A DNA stretch of 64,000 nucleotides from Orobanche coerulescens. Its lineage: Eukaryota > Streptophyta > Magnoliopsida > Lamiales > Orobanchaceae. Positions 34,288 through 44,764 of this stretch are shown piece by piece (position 1 is the first letter of the stretch; the number at the start of each line of letters is the position of its first letter). The notes below the pieces were generated by a model. The model saw only the letters and a list, made by a program, of their open reading frames with translations, was not told the origin of the DNA and did not search any database. The stretch is taken from assembly GCA_033398695.1 (NCBI GenBank), contig JAWKAU010000043.1, positions 496,001 through 560,000 of the forward strand, in the 5' to 3' direction. A program made the position numbers and the translations under genes.

Positions 34288-36563
34288 GTGGAATCTTCCA
34301 AGAAATGCAAAAGATCTCACAGCAAGACACCTATTGCTGCTGAGAAGCCGAAAAAGAAGAAGAGGAGGCTTACAAAAGCTAAAACTACCAAACCCTCCAA
34401 GGATGCTTCTAGCGTGGCGCAACCCACCGATGAATTACACCAGGGCCCAACCCCTGTGGAAGAGATGCCCGTTACTGTCTCGACAGTAAATCCCGAGCCT
34501 TTGGCGGCAACGACGGATGAAAGGACATCTGCCAACTTAGAAGACTCTAGCGAGTCGGCTGCCCCTTTGGAGCTAACAGCTAACTCTCCTATGCGGGATT
34601 CCACACCCGTACAGGATCCACCTTCCTTCGGGGTACCATCCCCTGTAAGGAATCCCTCTTCCATACAGGATCCCACACATGTAGAGGAACCAATCGATAC
34701 AGCGGACTCGGGCGTTATGCGAAGTCCGTCCCAGACTCGATTATCAATGCAACCCTTCATGCATGCAGATTGATCAGGCTTATGAAAGATTCCTTCAATG
34801 GAAAAGCTACAGGCTAGCTCCATATGACAAACTATACAACTGGAGCGACTGGAGCGATGAAGAAAGATTTGTATTGGAAGTGACGGACTCGACAGATGTT
34901 GAAGCCCTGATCGATAGGATAATCTTTGTTGCAAATCGTTAATTGAAAGCCATCTCTTGCACAAATCAGATGCCAGGAGGAAAGGAAAAGATAAGTCCGA
35001 GGACTCTCCCCAAAATCCAAAAGAAGACCACGACTCAGACGACGACGACGATGCCTTTCAGGCAGGTCTGAGAATGAGTCGTGAGGAGGCTCAGGACAGA
35101 GATGTCTCCCAAACCAAGAATGACGAAGGGCCATCAAGCCGAAGTGAGCCCCCTTCGCCACAGCATGAAAATATTTCTGGCGATGAGGAATCAGTCCCTC
35201 AAGTCGAGAAAGAAGAAATTGTTTTGCAACAGGCACCCGAGCCTGCTGCCGCAAAAGAAGAAGAAGTATCACGCGCCGTCCAGCAAGAGGAATCAGTCCC
35301 TCTGCCGGAACAGGCGGAAGCTGAGAGACACCAGGAGGAATCAGTCCCTCCTGTACCCATGTCTACAGACACCTCTTCGCAACAGGAGGATACTGCATCT
35401 CCTTCCGCCGAACCCACAACAGCTGCTCCCGCCCCATCAACCGTGGAATCCGACGACGGTACTGTACCTGAGGATGTCCAACTCAATTCACGCCCTACCG
35501 TGAATTTGAGAAAGTTGAATGGAGCAGAGGATTTTGCCAAGCCGGATTCTCCCAGCACTGCAGCTAGGAAAGAACGATTGCGTGCTCTTGGCCTTCAAAC
35601 CGTCTTTATCCAGGATGCAGTTAATGCCTTGTATTTAGTAGAAAAAGCTCTAAATTGGATGCACACATCTGCTGTCGAAGAGATGACTGGCTTAGAGCAT
35701 GAAGTCTCTCGAGTAGTCGAAGCCTTCACTGTATTGCCAGAAGTCTTCAAGCAAGCTCTGAAGAATCTGCAAGAAAAACAAGAGCAACTCCTGAGAGAAG
35801 AGGCATCTAAAACTCGCATATCAGAGGCCAAGACAGCAACAGCCATGATCGAAACAACTTCTCATCTGCGAGCACATGACAAAAGTATCAAAGATATGTC
35901 GCAGGTGCTCTCCTCCCTTGTTGAGAGAATGTCAAACATTGAGACGAAACAGGATGCCGCACTGGAGATCCTAGGACGTCTTGATGACGCCAAAAAGGGG
36001 GAAGAAGCGAGAGAAGCCGCAAGGAGAACAAGGCTTCAGCACGAAAGGGAATTTAATGCTGCTCAGGACAAAGATTCTCGCGAGCTGAATAAACTAGCCC
36101 TCCCGCACAAAGTTTGAGGATTTGTGTTCTCGACTGAGTTCCATGATCCTGGCGTCCCATGGCAAAGCTTAATCCAAAGACCTTACAAATTGCTCGCAAC
36201 CAACCGCCATCCCACCTTGAAGAAGTGAAGCAATGGAGGAAAAATGAACTGATGAGATATTTTGTTAAACTCGTCAGGGAATCCGCCATCTTCAAAGGTT
36301 ATAAAACATTAGCGGAGGCTGCAGACAAATTTTCGAAGATGTTAGAAGAATGAAAGCTTCCTCTCCAAGTCGAAATGAAATCCAAGCATAGAAGAGGAGA
36401 TCGGATCACCCATCCAGAAGACTGGATTCTTGCCTTTGACAGATCATACGATGGTAGAGCAATCTATTTAGATCGAGGCAACGATTCCCTACAGCACTGG
36501 TGGCATGGAACCGAGAATGATCCAGAGAAAAGGCCATGGAGACACTCGGACTATAGGAGATGA
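34288..36563 (+). pseudogene. C1 env-like ORF (main part), acidic/Pro-rich with coiled coil
   Basis: After C3 the frame opens with a basic cluster (KKCKRSHSKT, KPKKKKRRLTKAKTTKPSK, a possible nuclear-type signal), then a Thr/Pro/Ser/Glu-rich tract to about 34770. A frame change gives YERFLQWKSYRLAPYDKLYN (about 34778-34840). From 34957 to 36117 a 386-codon open stretch has an acidic segment (DSDDDDDAFQ), three EESVP repeats, a Pro/Ala/Thr tract, then from about residue 200 a long predicted coiled coil (KQALKNLQEKQEQLLREEAS, HDKSIKDMSQVLSSLVERMS). Two short frames at 36159-36353 and 36375-36563 continue it. Sireviruses have such an extra ORF in this place, called env-like. Here I see no signal peptide or clear transmembrane segment. 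Function is unknown, and membrane fusion activity should not be assumed. Confidence 0.6.
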
Positions 36564-37057
36564 AATCCTTAGTATATTATTTTTGTTTGTAATTTACTTT
36601 CAAAACAACAATCATTGTACTATATTTTGAATATCAATAAAATGTTTGCTTGTCTTGAAAGATTACAACTCGTAATCTACCGTGTTATTGTATGATTACG
36701 TACTTAAATTTAATTGCTGAAATTAATCACAAGTATAGAAACTTGTTTAAAAATTAAGCTGTGTGAACTTGTCTACGAACAGTTCATAGATTCAGTTGTA
36801 TGCATCTAGAATACATTGTAAGATTGTGCCTGCGCGCCAATCATAAGCTTAAGTCAGAAAAACTCTTAGTCATGTCGAACTCGCTCATGAAAGTTCATAA
36901 ATTAGACTAAGTTGCTGAAAGCCAGATCATTCGACAGAAGACCATGATATCTACCCGAAGTCATCAAGAAGGTTATTCGCTTCATGAAAAAGGTTTTGGC
37001 ATCATCAAGAAGACTTGAAAGATTTAAGTCTTGGCAAATTGTCAAAAATGGGGAAAT
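36564..37057 (+). other. C1 3' untranslated spacer and polypurine tract
   Basis: Non-coding AT-rich sequence with AATAAA-type signals at about 36635-36642. It ends with the purine-rich AAAAATGGGGAAAT (37044-37057) directly before the LTR start, the likely polypurine tract. Confidence 0.6.
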
Positions 37058-38280
37058 TGTTAGGATAACAAATACCCTGTATCGAAATTGTTGGGATAAC
37101 AATATCCGGTATCGAAACAGTTAGGATAAACAATCCCTGTATCGAGATGTAGTGTTATGATGTTTTGACAATAAGCCAATCCAGCATACAGTAAACAAAC
37201 TGTATCGAAAAGCTGAAGTGTCAACCTGTATCAAAGACCTGTCATAGATCCAGCATACAGTGGAACCTTTTAGTACAGCAAAGAAGTCTTATAAAGACTA
37301 AGTATGGAAACTGTCTCGAATTGTCAATACAGTGATCCATCCATACAGCTCTCAACAGGACAAGAAGGAATCTTCAGTATTCGCTAGAAGTCAAATCCCG
37401 TTGATAAAGAAGTATTTAAATACTAAAGGATAAAGTATTTAAATACTGTAAGTCAGAAGATCTACAAATCCCGCAATATCCGGATCTCAGTCAAATGTCT
37501 GTTGTCACAGAATCTTGCCCAACAGATAGATTTCAAACGGATATATTTCAGAGACTATATATATATATCTCCAGAGTTTGAAGATCAAATAGGAACTGAA
37601 CGATTAATCTTCTGAATGACTTACAAACGATCAAGCTTACAAAGAAATATTCAGAGCAAAACATATCTCCAGAGTTCACTGCTATTCAGATATAAGAGAT
37701 ATACAAGTGCTCAAACCGTGAACAACACTTCATCAGCTATAAGCTCAGAAAGTCAAAGCTGTTGTTCATATATTGTTCTAATCCTTGAACAAACCCAGAT
37801 CAGCCCTGTGTGGACTGAGTAATCTTTGCTTCTCCCGAACTGTGTGTGAAGGATTTGCATCGAAGAAGACGAAGCTTGAGCGTGTGTGAAGAAGCCAGTC
37901 AAGTGTTAGCTCAAACCAATCTGTGTGAACGGTTGAAGCTAAGATCTTTATATCAATCTGTGTGAACGATATATTGATTGTGTGTTGTTATAATTACGTA
38001 GTTGTGTACGCAGTGATTATAATAAATTTTTTACTCCTGTGTGGAGGACCAGTGGACGTAGAGGGGTTTACCTCGAACCACTTTAAATAATGCGTTATTT
38101 ACCTTCTGCCTTACTTGTTTTATTAACTGTGATTATTTAAGTATACTCTGCATATCGAGTTGCTGTATCCACAACAACTTACTGTATTTAAGACTTACGC
38201 TACGCACTCAGATTTAAAACCGTACAACTTGTAGTTTAAAACACTTTCCAAGCTGTATCCAGTATACTTAGTGGCCAACA
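37058..38280 (+). repeat. C1 3' LTR
   Basis: TGTTAGGATAACAAATACC to GTGGCCAACA, 1223 bp, then CGAGT target duplication. It is 30 bp longer than the 5' LTR, mostly from one- to three-base gains at CAG/CCA/CTG sites. Confidence 0.9.
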
Positions 38281-39795
38281 CGAGTCATGGAAAAATGACG
38301 TGAAAATCAAAAACAATACCCGATCATGAAAGGGGGAGAAAAGACGAAGGAGAAGAAAATCGAGAAAACGAAGAATAAAGTTGAAAAAAAAAATGAAGAA
38401 GTCGAAAAGAAGAAAAGAAAAATGGGGAGATGAAAACTAACGAAACTGACAAAGTCGAAAACTTTGATATGTAATTATTTTAATTTTCACGTATATAATC
38501 CCATCGAAGATTGTTGTTTTGTCATCATCAAAAAGGGAGAGATTGTTGGAGTATTATATTCCATATAATAATAAATTGGTTTTGATGATGAGTTGATGAT
38601 TAGCTAATAATGTTAGTGATGGTTTTGATGATGAGTTGACGTTCAAACCAAAACAACAAAGGATTCAATAGAACGAACCAGTCAGTCAAAGTCACCTGAT
38701 CAGACCAGATGGGAAAAGTCACCTGATCAGACCAGATGGGAAAAGTCACCTGATCAGACCAGATGAGAAAAGCTAACTGATCAGATCAGACGAGAAATAG
38801 TCACTTGATCAGCTAACGTACATAATGTAGATCGAATAACGTACGTAATGCGAAAGTCACCTGAAGGCAGATGGGTGCAGACGACATGAGTTAACGTACG
38901 CAACACATAGAAGAATAACGTACGCTAAGGCATGGAAGCTAACGTACGTAACGAGTTGCCCATAATGTACGTAATGAGTTTGAATACATATTCAAACAAG
39001 GAACCGTTAAAGATGACGTCATGGAGTAGGTCAACATGCAACGGATATTTTGACTGAAGATAACGTACGTAAAAGAGTTTTATATAACATACGTAAAGAA
39101 ATATACAGAAGCTACTGGTCTATTTCGTATGAAGCCTAACATACGTAACAGGAGGAGGATAGCATACATAACATGTATAACGTACGCTATAGATAAAGAC
39201 TAACGTACGTAATGAAGTCACCAGGAGCTAACGGCTAGTTGTGGCTTTGGAGCCTATAAATACCACTTCTAATGGTATTCAACATACAACAACTTCAAGC
39301 AATCGTATCATTGTATTCATTATTGTTGTTGTATTGTGCTAAATTGATAAGTGTTTGAGTGTTCATACACTAAACCATACACGAGAGGAAAGATACGGAT
39401 TGTAGATTGATTCAGTATTATTAGGATCGTTGATCCGGCATTGTTAGAATCATATCTAAATATGAGTGGGGTTTGTCTAGTACCTATCAAAAGCTAGATA
39501 GGTTGCTTCCTTGTCCGATAGAAAGGGAAAACAGTTTATCTTGGACCGACATAAAGACAAGAGTGTAACGATTTATCTCGGACCGATAGAAGACGAGATT
39601 GTAACGGTATCCCTCGGACCGATAGAAGACGAGGCGCAAAGGTTGATCTAAAGCCTAAGGAAAAAGATACGAAGAGAGGATGTAGGCACGTTTGGCCGAA
39701 CCTCTATAAATCTTGTGTCATTTTCTTTCCGCAAGTTAACTACGCTTCCGCAAAGCAAAAGAGTTTGAAAACTCTACTCCGTGATATTTTCCACC
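38281..39795 (+). mobile_element. Copia element C2, right part: polypurine tract and 3' LTR
   Basis: 38281-38543 is purine-rich 3' spacer ending CATCATCAAAAAGGGAGAGAT, the classical Sirevirus/Copia polypurine tract. The LTR starts at 38544 with TGTTGGAGTATTATATTCC. It has four to five tandem copies of a 27-bp unit (AGTCACCTGATCAGACCAGA core) at 38690-38815, a cluster of TAACGTACGTWA-type palindromes at 38813-39215, and TATAAATA at 39255-39262. The right border is uncertain: TTTTCCACCA at about 39787-39796 is the nearest CA end before RNase H-like coding sequence. C1 split this element. Confidence 0.65.
38813..39262 (+). promoter_or_regulatory. C2 LTR promoter: TAACGTACG palindrome cluster plus TATA box
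   Basis: About a dozen copies of TAACGTACGTAA, TAACGTACGCTA or one-base variants lie between 38813 and 39215. TATAAATA follows at 39255-39262. This Copia LTR therefore has the same layout as the gypsy LTRs T1 and T3: short palindromes with ACG/CGT arms just upstream of the TATA box. Confidence 0.55.
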
Positions 39796-39831
39796 ATTCT
39801 AAATGGGGTGCCAATTTTTCAACATCCAAAA

Positions 39832-40138
39832 GCCTCAGAGACACATTACTTGCCTCACACACCAATTCTGCTTCAGGTGGCAGAAGCCGCCTTGATTTTA
39901 ACTGAGAAAAGTGTTGGTAGAGGAATTTGCAGAGATGTTTCTGGGAATTTTGTTTCGGTATTCACACACCAGACCTAAGCTTGTGAGGTGGATGTCGCGA
40001 AAGCGCTTGCATTAAAACAGGGGCTGGAAATTGTGTGGGAGCACAGAGTGCACAAACTGGAAGATGAAATTGATTCAACTAATGTTTACAGGGTGCTGAA
40101 GAATGAAGAGCCGACATGAAATGCTTATCTGAAGGAAC
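39832..40138 (+). pseudogene. RNase H-like (RVT_3) fragment
   Basis: Two open pieces in neighbouring frames encode AALILTEKSVGRGICRDVSG then NFVSVFTHQT, and ALALKQGLEIVWEHRV followed by an STNVYRVLKNEEP end. This is the plant RNase H-like domain found at the C-terminus of many L1-type LINEs and free-standing genes (pattern G-G-RD--G, A-A-AL--G, -SD/N). The upstream RT and the N-terminal catalytic Asp are not seen. It could be a LINE tail or a retrogene remnant. A stop after HQT and another after EEPT make it non-functional. Confidence 0.5.
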
Positions 40139-40199
40139 GTGTATGTCAAGACTTTCTCCATAAACCTCGATTATAGACTTGAATTGATAGGGAACAAAA

Positions 40200-41028
40200 T
40201 CTATTCATACTTAATATTAAAAGAGAGTCGTAAAAAATTTAAAGGACACGTGTCATCACTATATTATTTTTTTTAAAAATCTTAAAAAAATAGATATTTA
40301 GTTTGGAAGAAAGTTAGAGGGTTATTACATATATTATATCTACCAATTAAAAATTTTCTCTCATTTTATTCCTTTTATTTTGAACTTAATAGTTTAAAAA
40401 ATTGTAACTTTTCCGTATCAATTTTATTTTTGATAAAAAATATATCAAATTAATTCTTACTTCGGACTCTTTAATTTGACATCCATATAGTATATATATA
40501 AAATAATTTAAATATAATAATGATATATTAGATGATTAAAATATTACCATATAAAAATATAAGAATATTGAATAAATATATATTTTTAGTTTATTTTCAT
40601 ACTTTTGTACTTCAACAGTTATTTGATTTTTCAGAATTATTTTGTTCTGATTGTAAAATAATAAAATAATTATAATAATGCCAAATTATATAAAAAAATT
40701 TATGTAGTAAGAATATGGATTGGATAATTTTAATGAAAGCTGATAATAATAAATAATTTAATTTATTATTTATAAAATTAGATATAAGACTCATATTGTC
40801 CTAAATGGAAAATAAATGTCTATGCTTAATTAAATTATGGTTTTCCTATCATGTGCCCTTAGATTTATAAATTAAAGCAAATCAAATAATAGTTTATGTG
40901 TATGTGTGTATATTGACTCATGTATATTTTCTAATAATTTTACAATATTATTAAAATTCAATCACATATTACTAATATAATAAAATATTTAATATTTTAC
41001 ATCGTGCATCGCACGGGAGGACATCTAG
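40200..41028 (+). mobile_element. Non-autonomous Helitron 1
   Basis: Starts with TC after an A (A|TCTATTCATACTTAATATT) and ends CTAG followed by T at 41025-41029. A 3' hairpin CGTGC-ATC-GCACG (41003-41015) lies nine bases before CTAG. These are the three structural Helitron signs: 5' TC, hairpin near the 3' end, CTRR terminus in an A|T target. It is 829 bp, very AT-rich, with no Rep/helicase coding capacity. Confidence 0.75.
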
Positions 41029-41812
41029 TACTTATATTAAAAGAGAGTCGTGACACATGTCACTCTCTAAGTTTTTTGGTTTTTTATTTTAAAATATAGT
41101 TTATATATAGAGATGTATCCTTAAATTTCTTAAAAAAAATTCTAGATATGTATTGTGGGAGTTTTATTCCACAACTTACACTCATCTACCAATAAAAAAA
41201 TTATTCCTTTATTTTGTTAGCTTAAAATTTTAAATGTTTATAATTTTTAAATCAAATTTATTTTTAATGAAAAATATATCAAATTAATTTTTATTTCACA
41301 ATTTTCAACTAGACATCCATATTAATATAATAAATTTGATGAATTTACAATAATGACCGATTGCACAAAAAAATTATATTATAAAAACTATGAATATTTA
41401 TTTTCAGTAAAATTAATTGATGCAAAATAAAAATATATTAACTCATTTATTGCTTACATAAAAAATAAATTATGATATTTATTTAATTATAATAACTAAA
41501 AATAATAAAACATACACATATATTAAGACTTAATCACATATTACTTTCGTCTCTAAAATTTGTTCCTACTTTTTTTCGGTATGTCGAGGAAATTTGTTCA
41601 TGTAATGGACACTAATTGACTTAACACTTCGCTAATGTAGTACTCTTTCTTAAATTATATTACACCCCATAATACACTCAATAAGTCTTTTATTAATATT
41701 ACGCTAATATGATATTCATATCGAAGATTATCAAAATTAAATTTAGAGATCGAGAAATTATTTTCTAATAAGAGAATATCTCATGCGGTGCATCGCACCG
41801 GAGAACATCTAG
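41024..41812 (+). mobile_element. Non-autonomous Helitron 2, head-to-tail with Helitron 1
   Basis: Its first 35 bases (TCTAGTACTTATATTAAAAG then AGAGTCGTGACACATGTC) parallel the start of Helitron 1. It ends with hairpin CGGTGC-ATC-GCACCG (41786-41800) and CTAG at 41809-41812 followed by T. Its left border overlaps the CTAG of Helitron 1, so the exact junction is ambiguous by about five bases. AT-rich, non-coding. Confidence 0.7.
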
Positions 41813-42089
41813 TATGGGTTAAAAAAGGGAAATCCTTTGAATTCTCGGAGGGAATCATTTGAATCTGGAAATATCCACCCACAATGATTCAAAACGGATA
41901 CTACCTTTTGATATTATAAAATAGTGAATTTTTGGTATGTCTTCTGCACCAAATAAAAAAAAAAGAAAAATCTCATAAAAGCAGTTACTAATAATATCCC
42001 CTCCTATTGTATATCGGTCACAAAGATACAAACTTGTATAGAAAGAAAAATATTCCGGCTCCATGCTCCCTGTTCCACACACTAACATT
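41813..42089. other. Non-coding stretch between Helitron 2 and ATGCAT repeats
   Basis: AT-rich. A minus-strand open stretch of 81 codons (41855-42097) has no recognised motif and is not supported as a gene. Confidence 0.4.
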
Positions 42090-42397
42090 TCGTGCATTAA
42101 AATTTCAATGCATTAATTCTCACAAAAAATTGATGCATATAATCTAATATTTTAATGCATCGATATTTTGATGCATATATTGTATATTTTAATGCATTGA
42201 AATATTGATGCACGAAATGCATATATTTCATGCATAATTAGTACAAAATTCATGCATAAATTAGTACTGTAAAACAATGCATTAAAATTTTGATGCACTA
42301 AATGCATATATTTCATGCATAATTAGTACAAAACTCATGCATAATTTAGCACTGTAAAGTACTGCATCTAATATTGGTACTGCATAGAACGCGCCAT

Positions 42398-42434
<37 letters not shown>
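42090..42434. repeat. ATGCAT-rich direct repeats and (TA)n(TG)n microsatellite
   Basis: More than 15 ATGCA/TGCAT elements occur in about 280 bases. Two copies of a unit of about 85 bp are adjacent, at about 42200-42285 and 42286-42371, sharing AAATGCATATATTTCATGCA and TAATTAGTACAAAA. A (TA)n run followed by (TG)n occupies 42397-42434. Origin unknown. It could be a MITE interior or part of a regulatory region. Confidence 0.7.
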
Positions 42435-43309
42435 TTTTCAACGTGTAACCCAGTACTCATTTTTTGATCTGAATGGTACGAATATAATAAACATATTTTT
42501 GGATCGGAGTGACTCCGACTAACCCTAAAGCAAATAGTTTGCCAATCCCTTTTCTTTTTCCTCTGTGCTAGACAAGATAAAATGATTTATTCTGGCTCAA
42601 GAAAAATAAGATAAAATAATTTAGGTACAACTTATTTTTCACTTTTAGTTTTTTTAATGTTTTAAGTGTTTTTACACTTGATAATTTTTTCCTAAAAATA
42701 CCTTAACGTTAAGAGTGAGTACCAGGTAGACGGTCTACAGGAAAGATTAACAAGAACACAAACATCATGATTGTTACCGAGACTAAATGAGGTTTACTTG
42801 AGAACATTAGTGGTTTCCGCAAACAACAAAATACATTTTGTTAACAACATTGTCGACATGTATATTTAGACTAAATATAGACGGTTTACCGCAAGAATTT
42901 GTTTAATTTTAACTCTCCTATCCAAGAAAACACTTGCAAGGGAAAATAAAAAAAATTAGAATGTGTGATTGAATCAAACTAAAACATCGAATAATTTTCA
43001 TAAATTCTAATTTATTAAAACATCAATTAAAAATTATACTAGCAATCTAGCATTTGGTCGTGTTGATAAATGAAATCTTGAAATGGAAAACTAAGAAATA
43101 TAAAAGCAAACTAATATTAGTTGTTGGGATAGTGGACAGGTGTCATAATTTAATTAGTGGAACTGCAATTGGAACAGGGAGGGTGGAACCGAAAACTTTT
43201 CTGAATTTCAGAGAAAATGATCTGTAAGTGGAGTCCAACCGCAGAAGCTTTTCTCTATCTAAATGTGGGTAGTGTCTAAAGAGTTAATGAACCGGAAGTA
43301 ATTAGGGTG
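42435..43309. other. Intergenic, nothing recognised
   Basis: AT-rich sequence without coding frames, terminal repeats or RNA-gene motifs that I can support. Confidence 0.4.
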
Positions 43310-44266
43310 GCTTCGGGTTTTCTGGGACAAACGGATATCATAACTGCAGGACTTAAAGCATAAAAAAGGGGAAATGTTTTTGGGTTTACAACTGTATATC
43401 AAAAATCTAGACATTGAGACTCAACTCTTTATATGTTCCCCATTGTGTTAACAGGGAGAAGGATACGGAATGGCATCACTACCACCTAGTTTTGGAGGTC
43501 CTGGAGCTGTTTAACAAGTTTGAGGAAGCTAAGCTATCTTTCGTCTATCAGGAGGTAATGGTGAAGGGAAGGAAACAAAAAAACACCCTGTAACACCTCC
43601 TATATAGTAATCTAGTTGTATCGGAGGTATGCCCGACATGGCTAATATTTATGCCTCAAAAAGACTTGGAAAGTCCTACCGATGGAACTATTGTAAAAAT
43701 ATTAATGAAATATGATTATAAGTCAAAATGAAAAAAACAATAGTCAAATTTCTATCACAAGCCGTGGAATTGGAAATCGAAATTCCAAGAATCAAAACAT
43801 ACAATGATACAAACAAGAAGGCAGTTATAGAAGCATAGAAATATGGTCTGGAACTAATTGGGCATCTCAAAAAAGTATTGAGAGATTATCATCATTAAAA
43901 CAACAGCAACAACACAACTACCACCACAAGAATAACAACCGTAACCACAAACATCAACAGTAACAACAATCATATCAATTTCTACAACTATTGTAATCAA
44001 TCCTTTTTTAAAACAAAAAAAATTGATTGTAAACCCCAACCGAGTGGATTCAGCCTAAAAGGCACATCTAAAATACAACTCATACAGCAAGGTTTACCAC
44101 AAGTTACAAAAGGGGCACCAATATTTAACAAACAAGAGGATCATTTAGAAATGTTGAAATTACCAAAATGGAACTTAGATAGCAATGACTGAACATAAAT
44201 ACTTAACTTTAAGATTATAATTACCTTACATTGGTAGTCATATAACAAAAGACTTTTATCAATGTT
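43310..44266 (-). other. 3' flank of cystatin-like gene copy 1, duplicated at 51283-51814 and 61216-61740
   Basis: The blocks CACTACCACCTAGTTTTGGA, ATTTATGCCTCAAAAAGACT and ATTGTAAAAATATTAATGAA recur in the same order at 51380-51630. (CAA/CAC)n-rich sequence at 43880-43975 recurs at 51776-51814 plus 61216-61250. GTGGATTCAGCCTAAAAGGC recurs at about 61507. No coding frame is convincing. It is the region downstream of the gene on the minus strand. Confidence 0.65.
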
Positions 44267-44764
44267 TCATATCCTGCACCTTGAAGAAGCTTTCCTGCAG
44301 AATATGACTTTTATCGAATGTTTTATATCCTGCACCTTGGCCTCGAATGTCTGTTCATTAAAATCTCCAAGCTCCTTGGTAAAAACACCGAATGTGACAT
44401 AACAGGTATAACAGCAGTCCGTTTCTTTCCATAAATTGACTGTTTGCACATGCCCAAGCCCAAGCTGACACTCAGACGCCTCAGTGTACTGCACAAACAA
44501 AAATGTATGGTTTAGTACTTGCATTGCTATTTGCGTTTGAAGTAACAAAGAATAAAAGAGATGGTATCCTCCAAGGCAGCTTACGTAATCTTTGACGTAA
44601 CAATCAAAAGAAAATTTGGCCATCAGGCGTACATGATAATAGCACTCCGGGTAACAGCCAAGCTGGTCAATGATCTTCTGCCTCGGAATCAGAATAGTTA
44701 TGTCCGATATATGACCAGGGAAGTCAGAACACTTATACCCCTACAGATAAATAAAAATTTTACA

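Larger units (their letters stand above)
22597..38280 (+). mobile_element. Sirevirus-like Ty1/copia element C1 with env-like ORF, nested in C2
   Basis: LTRs 22597-23789 and 37058-38280 (about 1.2 kb) begin TGTTRGGATAA and end GGCCAACA. Exact 5-bp target duplications CGAGT flank the element (22592-22596 and 38281-38285). PBS TGGTATCGGAGC follows the 5' LTR. Gene order gag, PR, IN, RT, RNase H is that of Copia. A long extra ORF between pol and the 3' LTR is the Sirevirus hallmark. Total length is 15.7 kb, of which about 4.1 kb is a secondary Copia insertion (C3). The coding region has many frameshifts. Confidence 0.9.

Noticed and set aside
34962..35272. Minus-strand ORFs opposite the C1 env-like ORF
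   Set aside because: They are shadows of the Glu/Ser-rich plus-strand frame and have no domain of their own.
43854..44039. Minus-strand ORF of 61 codons with Cys/Gly/Val-rich sequence
   Set aside because: It is a translation of (CAA/CAC)n low-complexity DNA in the gene's 3' flank.
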